NCBI RefSeq assembly: GCF_022627325.1
Contig: NZ_JAETZZ010000002.1
Location: forward strand, 356,565-420,564
Direction of reading: 5' to 3'
Source of the DNA: Pseudomonas putida
Lineage (GTDB): Bacteria > Pseudomonadota > Gammaproteobacteria > Pseudomonadales > Pseudomonadaceae
DNA length: 64,000 nucleotides
Made by a program: the position numbers and the translations under genes. Below are positions 35,384 through 43,753 of this stretch, in pieces. Positions within the stretch are counted from its first letter, which is position 1; the number at the start of each line of letters is the position of its first letter. The notes under the pieces were generated by a model that was given only the letters and a program-made list of their open reading frames with translations, was not told where the DNA came from and searched no databases.

Positions 35384-35418
35384 AGCGGCCCCGTCGAGCC
35401 CTGCGCGGCGGGGCCGCT
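35384..35418 (+). terminator. Strong hairpin between the transglutaminase gene and the Anbu gene
   Basis: AGCGGCCCCG and CGGGGCCGCT form a ten-pair perfect stem around 15 bases. No T run follows, so it may be a pause site, a weak terminator or an RNA stabiliser. It separates the first three genes from the Anbu gene by 77 bases. Confidence 0.5.
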
Positions 35419-35443
35419 CCATTCCAAGAACAAGGTAGAAAGC

Positions 35444-36178
35444 ATGACCTACTGCGTCGCTATGCATTTGGCGGACGGGCTGGTATTCATCTGCGACTCC
35501 CGCACCAATGCCGGGATCGACCAGATATCCACGTTTCGCAAACTGTCCGTTTTCAGCGTGCCGGGGGACCGGCTGATCGTCCTGCAGACCGCCGGCAACC
35601 TTGCCACCTCGCAATCGGTGGTCAACCTGCTTGAGCAACGTAGCCGAGGTACCGGCAGCCACCTGCTGAACGTCGGCACGCTCTACGACGCGGCGGCACT
35701 GGTGGCCGAAACCCTTCGCGAAGTCATCACCCGTGACCGCAGCAAGCTGACGGCGCAGATCGACCTGAGCGCCTCGTTCATGGTGGGCGGCCAGATCGCG
35801 GGCAGCGCCATGGGCATCTACAACGTCTACGCCCAAGGCAACTTCTTCCAGGCAACGCCGGACACGCCGTTCCTGCAATTGGGCGAGAGCAAGTACGGCA
35901 GACCGATTCTCGACCGCAACCTGAGCTACGACACGCCCTTGGACGAAGCGCTGCGCTGCGGCTTGATCTCATTCGACTCGACCATTCGCAGCAACCTGTC
36001 GGTCGGCATGCCGCTGGACCTTTTGGTGTATGGCAAGGACAGCCTCACGGCCAGGGAGCCGGTGCGCATCCAGCAAGACGACCCCTACTACAGCCATATC
36101 CGCAAACAATGGGGGGATGGTTTGAAAAGCCTGCTGGGCGAGCTTACCCCGCCACCGCCGGGCTTCATGGCCAAATGA
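35444..36178 (+). CDS. Anbu/BPH proteasome-like peptidase
   Basis: Encodes 244 residues of the proteasome-type (Ntn hydrolase) family. It begins M-T-Y-C-V-A-M-H-L, so after Met removal a Thr is at position 1, as in active proteasome and HslV subunits. Asp in D-S-R-T-N-A-G near residue 17 and a Lys in F-R-K-L near residue 33 match the catalytic set. Anbu proteins form open helical assemblies and have no cognate ATPase here. It follows the ATP-grasp/alpha-E/transglutaminase genes, as usual for this cluster. Confidence 0.9.
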   Translation: MTYCVAMHLADGLVFICDSRTNAGIDQISTFRKLSVFSVPGDRLIVLQTAGNLATSQSVVNLLEQRSRGTGSHLLNVGTLYDAAALVAETLREVITRDRSKLTAQIDLSASFMVGGQIAGSAMGIYNVYAQGNFFQATPDTPFLQLGESKYGRPILDRNLSYDTPLDEALRCGLISFDSTIRSNLSVGMPLDLLVYGKDSLTAREPVRIQQDDPYYSHIRKQWGDGLKSLLGELTPPPPGFMAK

Positions 36179-36196
36179 GCCGGGGCCAACCCTCGG

Positions 36197-36757
36197 TCAC
36201 GCCAGTAGCGTTATCACCAGATCCGCAATGTTGACAGGCACGAATACCACGGTCAGCAGCGAATAGGCCCTCCGGGAGCGGGCTGCGAACACGCACAGGG
36301 GGATCACGATCATCACCACGTCAACGGCGCCCCAAAGCGCCAGCGGCGAGACGCCGAACAGCAAAATGTTGACGATGAGCCCAAGCAGGTAATAGCCCGA
36401 CAGGAACAACAGCGCGTACCGGCCATCCTGCTCGAAGTACAGGCGCAGCCCCTCCACTTCGTCCTCGCTTCGGCTGGGCAACATCAGCGCCGAGGAAACG
36501 AACAGCGAAAGCGCCAACAGCACCAGCAGCAGAAATTCCTGGAACGAGAAGGTCGCCCTTACTTGTGGCAGTGCATTGACCGCCCACCAGAAATCCATCT
36601 GTGTGGTGAAGAGCATGACCGCCCAGACCAGGGCCACCCAATCAGCGGCAGCGCTGCGCCGAATACGAAAGACCGTCAGCGCGCCCAGCAGCAGGCGGGT
36701 GACCGACAGCCCCAAGATCATCGAGAGGACGGTAGCAACGATAGGGAAATTGCTCAT
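36197..36757 (-). CDS. Small integral membrane protein, unknown function
   Basis: Encodes 186 residues with about five or six hydrophobic segments (for example FPIVATVLSMILGLSVTRLL at the start and ALLFLSGYYLLGLIVNILLF). AGGA lies just before the ATG at 36757; the frame runs 57 codons further up without conserved sequence. No family recognised. It is convergent with the Anbu gene and divergent from chrA. Confidence 0.7.
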   Translation of the reverse strand: MSNFPIVATVLSMILGLSVTRLLLGALTVFRIRRSAAADWVALVWAVMLFTTQMDFWWAVNALPQVRATFSFQEFLLLVLLALSLFVSSALMLPSRSEDEVEGLRLYFEQDGRYALLFLSGYYLLGLIVNILLFGVSPLALWGAVDVVMIVIPLCVFAARSRRAYSLLTVVFVPVNIADLVITLLA

Positions 36758-36942
36758 GGTGCTTCCTGCCAGCCACTGTTCTGGACAGCGTAGGCGGCGC
36801 ACAGCAAACTTTGAAAAAATGAGTCGGTAGTTTGGCCGTGTCGTGGGATTTTCAGTGCCTGTGACCCCGAACGCCACCCTGCGCCCGAGGCAGGCGGTTG
36901 CGCCCCAGGAAAACAGCGGCGACATCAATCCAAGGAGCCTGC

Positions 36943-38169
36943 ATGTCAGAACGCAGCAACAGCGAGGTGAAGTCTTGCGACTCTGCCTGGTCGGTCTTTC
37001 TGATTTTCCTGCGCCTGGGGCTGACTTCTTTCGGTGGCCCGATTGCCCACCTGGGCTACTTTCGCGAAGCGTTGGTATCGCGCCGCCAATGGCTCAGTGA
37101 ACGCAGTTACGCCGAACTGGTCGCCCTGTGCCAGGTGCTTCCCGGCCCGGCGAGCAGCCAGGTCGGGATAGGCCTTGGCCTCTCACGCGCAGGTTTTGCG
37201 GGCGCGGTGGCAGCCTGGGCAGGCTTCACATTGCCATCGGCCATCATGCTGATCCTGTTGGCCCAGGGCATCTCGGCATGGGGCGGCGGCGTCCCTGGTG
37301 GTTTGCTGCACGGCCTGAAGATCGTTGCAGTCGCGGTTGTCGCCCAGGCGGTGTGGGGCATGGCACGCAGCCTTTGCACCGATGTTGCGCGTGTGACCAT
37401 CGCCTTGTGCGCCACCTGCGCGGCGCTTGTGTGGCCCACTGCGATAGGGCAGATCGGCGTGATTATGTGTTCTGCCTTGGCAGGCTGGGTGCTGTTCAAG
37501 TCCACGCCACCTCCGGCAGCGGAAAAACTACCGTTTGCAGTCAGCCGCAAAACCGGCCTGATCGCGCTGACAGTGTTCTTCGCTCTGTTGCTCGGGCTAC
37601 CGCTGCTGGCCCAGGTCTGGCCGTCGCAGGTCCTGGCGATGGTGAACGCCTTCTACAGCGCAGGCTCACTCGTCTTCGGTGGCGGGCATGTGGTGCTGCC
37701 GCTGCTGCAGTCGGCGACAGTGCCCAATGGCTGGGTCAGCAACGACACCTTCCTGGCGGGTTATGGCCTGGCACAGGCGGTACCGGGGCCCCTCTTCACC
37801 TTTGCGGCATTTCTGGGGGCATCCATGACCGTGCAGCCCTCCGGCTGGGTGGGCGCTACGGTCTGCATTCTGGCCATTTTCACTCCCTCCTTCCTGCTGG
37901 TGGTCGGCGCCTTGCCCTTCTGGCAAACACTGCGGCACAGCGCGCGTAGCCAGGCCGCGCTGGGTGGTGTGAACGCAAGCGTGGTAGGGCTGCTGTTAGC
38001 CGCCCTGTACCACCCGGTCTGGACGAGCGCCATTGCCAGGCCATCGGACTTCGCTTTTGCGCTCACAGCCCTCGTGGCCCTGATGTTCTGGAAGATGCCA
38101 CCCTGGCTGGTGGTCCTGGGCTGCGGCCTGTGTGGCTGGCTGCTTACTGCAATGCAAACGCCAGGGTAG
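36943..38169 (+). CDS. chrA: Chromate transporter ChrA (CHR family, long form)
   Basis: Encodes 408 residues in two homologous halves. The first half has F-G-G-P-I-A-H-L-G and P-G-P-A-S-S-Q; the second has F-G-G-G-H-V-V-L-P-L-L and P-G-P-L-F-T-F-A-A. About ten membrane segments. CHR proteins of this length export chromate driven by the proton force. AAGGAG lies six bases before the ATG at 36943. Its 3' end overlaps the convergent sensor kinase gene by 26 bases. No ChrB regulator is nearby, so chromate may not be the only substrate. Confidence 0.88.
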   Translation: MSERSNSEVKSCDSAWSVFLIFLRLGLTSFGGPIAHLGYFREALVSRRQWLSERSYAELVALCQVLPGPASSQVGIGLGLSRAGFAGAVAAWAGFTLPSAIMLILLAQGISAWGGGVPGGLLHGLKIVAVAVVAQAVWGMARSLCTDVARVTIALCATCAALVWPTAIGQIGVIMCSALAGWVLFKSTPPPAAEKLPFAVSRKTGLIALTVFFALLLGLPLLAQVWPSQVLAMVNAFYSAGSLVFGGGHVVLPLLQSATVPNGWVSNDTFLAGYGLAQAVPGPLFTFAAFLGASMTVQPSGWVGATVCILAIFTPSFLLVVGALPFWQTLRHSARSQAALGGVNASVVGLLLAALYHPVWTSAIARPSDFAFALTALVALMFWKMPPWLVVLGCGLCGWLLTAMQTPG

Positions 38170-39508
38170 CTGCCAGCCCGCCGCTGGCCCTGTTCTCAAG
38201 GCGCACCTGCCCGCCCAGGCGCTCGGTGATGGTAGCCACGATCGAGAGCCCAAGCCCTGCCCCATTGGGGCTATTGCGGCTGTAGAAGCGCTCGAACACC
38301 CGCCCGAGGTTGGCCTCGTCGATACCCGGCCCTTCATCTTCGACAACCAGTTCGAGGCGATTGGCCAGGCGCTTGAGTGATACGGTGATGCGCCCACCGG
38401 GCGGTGAATGCTCCACTGCATTGGACACCAGGTTCTGCAGGGCGATGGCCAACGCACCAGCATCGATCAGCAGACCGTGGTCACCCTCGCTGATATCCAA
38501 CGAGGGCTCCAGGCCGCGATCCAGTATCCAGGGTGTGAGATCCGCCAGCACATCGGTGACCACTTCACTCAGGTCGACAAGGGCGGTGGGACGCTGACCG
38601 AGGCGCGGCTCGACACGGGCCAAGGTCAGCAACTGGTTGACTACCCGGGTCAGCCGGTCCACACCGCCAATCAGAAAGCCCAAGGCTTTCTGGCGCTCGG
38701 CATCGGTAGTGGCGGCTTGTGCGTTTTGCGCATGCAAGCGCAGGATCGCCAGCGGGGTGCGCATCTCATGGGCGGCGTCTGCGATGAACCGATGCTCGCG
38801 CCGCAACAGGTCCTCGATCTGCGCCAGCAGGCGGTTGATGGCAGCCTGCATGGGTTCCAGTTCGGTCGGCAACGGCACCAGTTGCAAAGGCTCCAGGGAG
38901 TCGGCATGGCGCGCACGAATCACATCGGCCATGTTCTGCAACGGCCGCAATCCCCAGCCGATGGCTGCCCAGACCAGCACTACCAGGCCCAGGCTGCCGA
39001 GCAGAAACGGTAACAGGGTATGGCGCACGATGCGGTCGATCAGGTCGTAGCGTACATCGTCGCGCTCACCCACCCAGATCACCCACTGCTTCTCGGGCAC
39101 CGGTAGAACAAAGCCACGCCATTGCTCGCCACCGCTGGCGAAATCATAAAAGCCAGGGGCCGTGGGCGGTGCGTCGAGCGTCGGCGCACTGGGCGTGTGC
39201 ACCAGCAGCCGTCCTCCCTCACCCCATACCTGGAACGCCAGCTTGCTTTCATAGGGGTGGCCCACGCGATGGCGCCCGGCCTTGCCCAGCGCTTCGTTGA
39301 ACGCCCGATACAGTTTTTCGCGATTGCCATCCTGCACCGGCAGGTTCATGACACCCTGCAGCAGCCGGGCATTCTGAGCCATGTGGGCATCGTAGACTTC
39401 GTTGATCTCGCGCCGGCTGTCGTGATAGTTGTACAGCGCCAACAAACCGGTGCCGAGCAGCATCAGCGCCATCACCCGCCACAGCGTACGCTGGCGCAGC
39501 GAGCTCAT
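38144..39508 (-). CDS. Sensor histidine kinase, QseC/PmrB-like
   Basis: Encodes 454 residues. Membrane segments at about residues 8-28 and 165-188 enclose a periplasmic sensor region. The phosphoacceptor His is in H-E-M-R-T-P-L-A-I-L, the N box in N-L-V-S-N-A-V-E-H-S-P and the ATP-lid D-E-G-P-G-I-D. It overlaps the response regulator stop by four bases, so the pair is coupled. It is the last gene of a seven-gene operon and probably governs that operon through the repeats at 44465. The signal is unknown. Confidence 0.88.
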   Translation of the reverse strand: MSSLRQRTLWRVMALMLLGTGLLALYNYHDSRREINEVYDAHMAQNARLLQGVMNLPVQDGNREKLYRAFNEALGKAGRHRVGHPYESKLAFQVWGEGGRLLVHTPSAPTLDAPPTAPGFYDFASGGEQWRGFVLPVPEKQWVIWVGERDDVRYDLIDRIVRHTLLPFLLGSLGLVVLVWAAIGWGLRPLQNMADVIRARHADSLEPLQLVPLPTELEPMQAAINRLLAQIEDLLRREHRFIADAAHEMRTPLAILRLHAQNAQAATTDAERQKALGFLIGGVDRLTRVVNQLLTLARVEPRLGQRPTALVDLSEVVTDVLADLTPWILDRGLEPSLDISEGDHGLLIDAGALAIALQNLVSNAVEHSPPGGRITVSLKRLANRLELVVEDEGPGIDEANLGRVFERFYSRNSPNGAGLGLSIVATITERLGGQVRLENRASGGLAATLAFALQ

Positions 39509-40167
39509 ACCTTGCCCTCGACCAGATACCCGATACCGCGCACCGTGCGGATCAGGCCGTTGAACAGCTTCTTGCGCAGGTGATAGATGTTCACTTCCAG
39601 CGTGTTGCTCTCAGGCTCCTCGTCCCAGCCGTACAGCAGCTGGGTCAGCCGCTCACGGGTGAACACCTTGCCCGGTTGCGCCAGCAGCTCGTGCAGCAGC
39701 CGATACTCCTTGGGCGTCAATACCACAGGTACGCCGTTGTAGTGCACCTGCTGAGTGGCAGGGTCAAGGCTTACGCCTGCGTGCTCGATGAGCACCGTGG
39801 CCCGGCCGGCACTGCGCCTGAGCAGGGCGCGCAGCCGAGCCTTGAGCTCATTGAGGTCGAAGGGCTTGACCAGGTAGTCGTCGGCACCGGCATCCAGGCC
39901 GATGATGCGATCCTCGGTGGCATCGCGCGCGGTAAGGATCAGAACCGGCAGGCTGTCGCCCCCCGCCCTGACCCGTCGCAGCAACTCGATGCCACCCAGG
40001 CGCGGCAGGCCGAGGTCGAGGATCACCAGGTCGAACATTTCGTTTTGCAGGGCATGCAGCCCGCTCAGGCCATCGCGCAACCAGTCGAGGGTATAACCCT
40101 CCTGGCGCAACCCGTCGCAGATCCCCTCACCCAGGGCGGTATCATCCTCAACCAGCAGCAGCCGCAT
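39505..40167 (-). CDS. Response regulator, OmpR/QseB-like
   Basis: Encodes 220 residues. The receiver domain has the phosphoacceptor Asp in V-I-L-D-L-G-L-P near residue 51, acidic residues E-D-D at 7-9, and the conserved Lys in V-K-P-F. The C-terminal winged helix (LTPKEYRLLHELLAQPGKVF, SNTLEVNIYHLRKKL) is OmpR type. It is coupled to the sensor kinase gene and lies three bases after the TPR protein gene. It likely binds direct repeats upstream of the operon. Confidence 0.9.
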   Translation of the reverse strand: MRLLLVEDDTALGEGICDGLRQEGYTLDWLRDGLSGLHALQNEMFDLVILDLGLPRLGGIELLRRVRAGGDSLPVLILTARDATEDRIIGLDAGADDYLVKPFDLNELKARLRALLRRSAGRATVLIEHAGVSLDPATQQVHYNGVPVVLTPKEYRLLHELLAQPGKVFTRERLTQLLYGWDEEPESNTLEVNIYHLRKKLFNGLIRTVRGIGYLVEGKV

Positions 40168-40169
40168 GT

Positions 40170-40811
40170 TCAGTCCTGTTTGTCCTTGATGGCCTTGAGT
40201 AAAGCATCGATATCACTGCGCCGGCCTTGGTCGGCCAACTCGCGCCCCGGGCGTGGCGGCGCCTGCCGGGCTTTTTCCAGGGCGGCAGTGGCCTGCGCAT
40301 AGCGCTTTTGCCGGAACAGATGATCGGCCCAGAAGTAGTTGCTGTCGATACCATTGGGGTTGATCTGCAGCGCCTTGCGCAACAAGGTGTCGGCCTTGTC
40401 GCTGTCACCAAAACCGATAGGCCAGCCGGGCACCTGGTCATACAAGGTACCCAGGCTGGTATACGCCGAGCCCTGCAGGGCACGGGGGTCGAGTTTGATC
40501 GCCTCTTCCAGGCTGGCCTTGGCCGACTTGACCTTGCCCAACGCCCCCAGCCCGCCAATGGCACCTGCCCAACTGCTGTTGATGATGCCCTCCCAGATCA
40601 AGGGTTCGGCCGAGCCAGGGTGCTGATGAACCAGCGTGGAGGCGTCGCTTGCCAATCTCTCGAACGCCTCGGCGCGCTTGCCTTCAGGCATCTGGTACTG
40701 AATCTGCGCCCAGCGCTGTTGCAAGTCAGCCAGTTGTTGGCTGCCAGCCTGGTCCAGCGCCCAGGTGAGCGGTGCGAAGGCCAGCAGGCCAGCGATGAAC
40801 AGACCTTTCAT
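40170..40811 (-). CDS. TPR repeat protein, exported
   Basis: Encodes 213 residues. The start at 40811 gives a signal peptide (KGLFIAGLLAFAPLTWA) and has AAGGAG upstream. The mature part has tandem tetratricopeptide-like repeats with Ala/Leu-rich helices (SAKASLEEAIKLDPRALQGS, KADTLLRKALQINPNG, YAQATAALEKARQAPPRP). It should act as a periplasmic scaffold. It sits between the SDR gene (overlap of four bases) and the response regulator (two-base gap). Confidence 0.8.
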   Translation of the reverse strand: MKGLFIAGLLAFAPLTWALDQAGSQQLADLQQRWAQIQYQMPEGKRAEAFERLASDASTLVHQHPGSAEPLIWEGIINSSWAGAIGGLGALGKVKSAKASLEEAIKLDPRALQGSAYTSLGTLYDQVPGWPIGFGDSDKADTLLRKALQINPNGIDSNYFWADHLFRQKRYAQATAALEKARQAPPRPGRELADQGRRSDIDALLKAIKDKQD

Positions 40812-41614
40812 TTGAGCGACTCCTTGGAATGACTGGCGATGTATCGATGGATCACCGGCAGTTGCTTGCGCAGCGCACGGTCGACCACACCGGGCAACAT
40901 GCCGTTGATGCGCACGAAGAGCTTTTCCGGCCACCCCAGGTACAGCTCGTTGCGTTCAGACTGCACGGCCTTGAGCACCGCGCGGGCCACATCCGCAGGG
41001 TCGTCCATGCCGACCTTCAGCGCCTGGTTGAGCGCCGTGGCGGCAGTGCTGTTCATCGCGGTGCGGGTTGCCCGGGGTGCGGCGTACATGACATTCACCG
41101 AGGTATCGGCCAGCTCCCGGCGCAGCGCCTCGGAGAAACCGCGCAGGGCGAATTTGCTGGCGCAGTAGGTGGCGTAACCTGGGTAACCGATCGAGCCGTA
41201 GGTGGAGCCGACGTTGACCACCATCGCCCGGGGTTGTTCGCGCAGCAGCGGCAGGCACACACGGGTCAGTTGCACCGCGGCTTTGAGGTTGATGTCCAGC
41301 AGTTCGTCCAGCGCCTGCTCGTCTAGTTGGTCAAGCAGGGCAAAGCGGTTCACGCCTGCGGCATTGATCAGGACGTTGACGCCCCCCATCGCCCGGGCGC
41401 GGGCAAGCACCTGTTCACGCCCCTGATGGCTGCGCAGGTCGGCCGACTGCCACAGCAGCCTGTCGTGGTAACGGTTCATCAGGCCGGCGAGTTTGCCCAT
41501 CTGCCGGCTCACCGCCAGCACCCGGGCACCGGCTGCGCACAACTGTTCGGCCAACTCCAGGCCGATGCCTCCGCTGGCGCCGGTGAGTATCACTACGCAC
41601 TCAGGCAAGCGCAT
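40808..41614 (-). CDS. Short-chain dehydrogenase/reductase
   Basis: Encodes 268 residues of the classical SDR family. The cofactor motif T-G-A-S-G-G-I-G is at about residues 11-18, N-A-A-G at about 85, and the catalytic Ser-Tyr-Lys set is in V-N-V-G-S-T-Y-G-S and Y-A-T-Y-C-A-S-K-F-A-L. The Q-L-C-A-A-G-A-R-V-L-A-V-S-R end of the first loop suggests NADP. It is the fourth gene of the operon with a ligase and an oxidase, so it probably reduces or oxidises an intermediate they make. Start at 41614 overlaps the previous stop. Confidence 0.85.
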   Translation of the reverse strand: MRLPECVVILTGASGGIGLELAEQLCAAGARVLAVSRQMGKLAGLMNRYHDRLLWQSADLRSHQGREQVLARARAMGGVNVLINAAGVNRFALLDQLDEQALDELLDINLKAAVQLTRVCLPLLREQPRAMVVNVGSTYGSIGYPGYATYCASKFALRGFSEALRRELADTSVNVMYAAPRATRTAMNSTAATALNQALKVGMDDPADVARAVLKAVQSERNELYLGWPEKLFVRINGMLPGVVDRALRKQLPVIHRYIASHSKESLK

Positions 41615-42281
41615 GACGCACCTCATGCAGGCCCGCACGCGGCAGCCCCAGGAACATGTCGGTATACAGGCGGTAAACCACTTTGGCCGCATGGATCACA
41701 GCGCGCTGGTCATCAGCGTCATCAAGGCGGTCCATCAGGCGCTTGTAAGTGACCATATGGTCCTGGTCCAGCGCACCGTGGGAGCTGAGGTAACTGAAGG
41801 CCCGGTCCGGCAACGCCAACGTGCTCTGGATCGTGCCGGCAGCCTGGGTGGCCAAAGCAACGCTGGTGCCTTCGAGCACGTTGACCATGCCAAACAGCCC
41901 GACCGGGTTGCCACGGGCGATCAGGTCGTAAAGGTACGCGACCATCAGCTCGATCGGCAGTGCTGGCCGAGCGTCACGCACCGCTTCCCAGTCACCGCCA
42001 CAGGCATTGATGTCATTGAGGATCCACTGCTCGTGGCCATACTCCTCCTCGATGTATTCGCACACAGCGCCGCGCAGCCATTCCAGGCGCGAAGGCAGGC
42101 GCGCCCCGCACGCCATCATCAGCGGCACGGTGTGGCGTACATGGTGGTATGCCTGGGTCAGGAAGGCCACATAGCTGTCGAGGCTGACGTGGCCCGCCAA
42201 CGCATCGCGTATGACCGGCACGGCGAACAGGGCCTGGCGCTCCTGGGTGGTTTGCAGTTGCAGCGTGTCGAAAAAAGACAT
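41601..42281 (-). CDS. Haem-oxygenase-like / TenA-like metal-dependent oxidase
   Basis: Encodes 226 residues, all-helical, of the TenA/PqqC/haem-oxygenase-like superfamily. Possible diiron ligands are E and H in E-Y-I-E-E-E-Y-G-H-E (about residues 73-82) and the D-x-x-H in G-A-L-D-Q-D-H-M. This fits haem-oxygenase-like diiron oxidases, some of which act on fatty acids or amino acids. It lies between an AMP ligase and an SDR. Overlap of 14 bases with the SDR start. The reaction is not known. Confidence 0.7.
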   Translation of the reverse strand: MSFFDTLQLQTTQERQALFAVPVIRDALAGHVSLDSYVAFLTQAYHHVRHTVPLMMACGARLPSRLEWLRGAVCEYIEEEYGHEQWILNDINACGGDWEAVRDARPALPIELMVAYLYDLIARGNPVGLFGMVNVLEGTSVALATQAAGTIQSTLALPDRAFSYLSSHGALDQDHMVTYKRLMDRLDDADDQRAVIHAAKVVYRLYTDMFLGLPRAGLHEVRHALA

Positions 42282-42289
42282 GGCAGCCC

Positions 42290-43753
42290 TCACAACGGGA
42301 TATCGGATAACAGGGAGTGGTAACGCCGCAGGATGGCCTCGCGTCGCGGGCGGCCGTTGGCGGTCAGGGTGTCGTCGGTACTGGACAGCGGGCACGGCAG
42401 GCGACGCCAGGCATGTACCTGGGCATAGTCCGGCAGCAAGGCATTGCACTGCTGTACGGCCTGGTCGATGAGCGTGTCGGGGGTGGCAGGGTCCAGCGGC
42501 CAGAGCAATGCCAGGTTCTTTGGCAGGGCCTCGCCATGCACGAACGCCTGGGCGATCACACCGCCCTGGGTCAGTTCGGCCTCGACCCATTCCGGGTTGA
42601 CGTTGCGCCCGAAGCTGGTGATGAACTGGTGTTTCTTGCGGCCATCGAGGTACAGGTAGCCCTCATCGTCGAGGTGGCCGAGGTCGCCTGTAGCCCACCA
42701 GGTATCGCAGACGGGTGGTTCCTCCAGGTAGCCGAGCAACACTGAGCCCGCCACCAGCACCTCCCCGTCCTCGGCGATACGCACCTGCACATGGGGCAGC
42801 GGTTTGCCGACACTGCCCCGGCGGGTTGCGCCTGGCCGGTTCAAGGCCACCACCGAAGCGCACTCGGACAAGCCATAGCCTTCGAACACCGGCAGGCCGA
42901 TCGCTTCGGCGCGGGCCAACAGGCTGGGCGCCACCCGGGCACCGCCGACCGCAACGAAGCGCAGCGCCCCCACCGGCATCAGCCCGCGCTCGATGGCAGT
43001 GATCAACCCCATCAGTAGCTGCGGCACCAGGATCAGGCTTTGCGCGCCGCTCAGGGCGATTGCCCCCAGCAAGCGCTTGAAATCGACCTGGCTGGCTCCC
43101 TCCATACCCAGTTGTGCCTGGGGATACAGCAATACACTCGCACCAGCCATCAGTGCGGCATAAACACCCAGGTTTTCCAGCAGCACACCCAGCGGCAGCA
43201 CCACCAGGTAACGCTGAGGTTCACTGGGACGGCTGGCCACTTCCAGTTCGCGAGCTACGCGCAACAGGGCTTCGGCAGACAGGCACACGCCTTTGGGCTT
43301 GCCCGTGCTGCCAGAGGTGTAGGTGATCTTGGCGGTACCGGGCGGCAGCGCCGCAGTGGCGTCTGCCTCGCGAACCCAAAACCCATCCTGTTGGGCGAAC
43401 CCAAGCTCAGCGAGCGGCGCGCACCATTGCGGGCCGCACAGCACATGGCTGGGGCCGCTCTGCGCGATGCAGTGGCTGAATTGGGCAACACTGAAGAACG
43501 GGGGCACGACCACGCAGGGGCGCTGGGTAAAAAGCGCCGCCAGATCCCAGAAGAGCAACTGCGGGCCATTATCCAGGGCCAGTACCAGCGTGCCTGGCGA
43601 ACGCGTGCGCAAATCCTGGATGCGCAAACCCACTTCTGCCAGTAGTTGCCTGAACGTGAAGCGCTCTGTCGAATCTTGTACGGCGATTGCGTCACCGTGG
43701 TCGCGGGCATACGAGACCAACAGCTGATGAAAACGCTCCAGCTCATGCGGCAT
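42290..43753 (-). CDS. AMP-dependent ligase/synthetase (acyl-adenylate forming)
   Basis: Encodes 487 residues of the ANL superfamily. The P-loop motif I-T-Y-T-S-G-S-T-G-K-P-K-G is at about residues 145-157. Other motifs are Y-G-L-S-E-C-A, T-G-D-L-G-H-L-D (A7) and G-R-K-K-H-Q-F-I-T-S-F-G-R-N-V-N-P-E-W-V-E. It should activate a carboxylate with ATP, perhaps forming a CoA or other thioester. Substrate unknown. Overlaps the hemolysin-family gene end by 11 bases. ATG at 43753 chosen because it starts with M-P-H-E-L-E-R and fits the family. Confidence 0.82.
   Translation of the reverse strand: MPHELERFHQLLVSYARDHGDAIAVQDSTERFTFRQLLAEVGLRIQDLRTRSPGTLVLALDNGPQLLFWDLAALFTQRPCVVVPPFFSVAQFSHCIAQSGPSHVLCGPQWCAPLAELGFAQQDGFWVREADATAALPPGTAKITYTSGSTGKPKGVCLSAEALLRVARELEVASRPSEPQRYLVVLPLGVLLENLGVYAALMAGASVLLYPQAQLGMEGASQVDFKRLLGAIALSGAQSLILVPQLLMGLITAIERGLMPVGALRFVAVGGARVAPSLLARAEAIGLPVFEGYGLSECASVVALNRPGATRRGSVGKPLPHVQVRIAEDGEVLVAGSVLLGYLEEPPVCDTWWATGDLGHLDDEGYLYLDGRKKHQFITSFGRNVNPEWVEAELTQGGVIAQAFVHGEALPKNLALLWPLDPATPDTLIDQAVQQCNALLPDYAQVHAWRRLPCPLSSTDDTLTANGRPRREAILRRYHSLLSDIPL

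Noticed and set aside
36943..38169. Calling the chrA region a chromate resistance operon
   Set aside because: No chrB or other resistance gene is adjacent; only a single transporter gene is supported.
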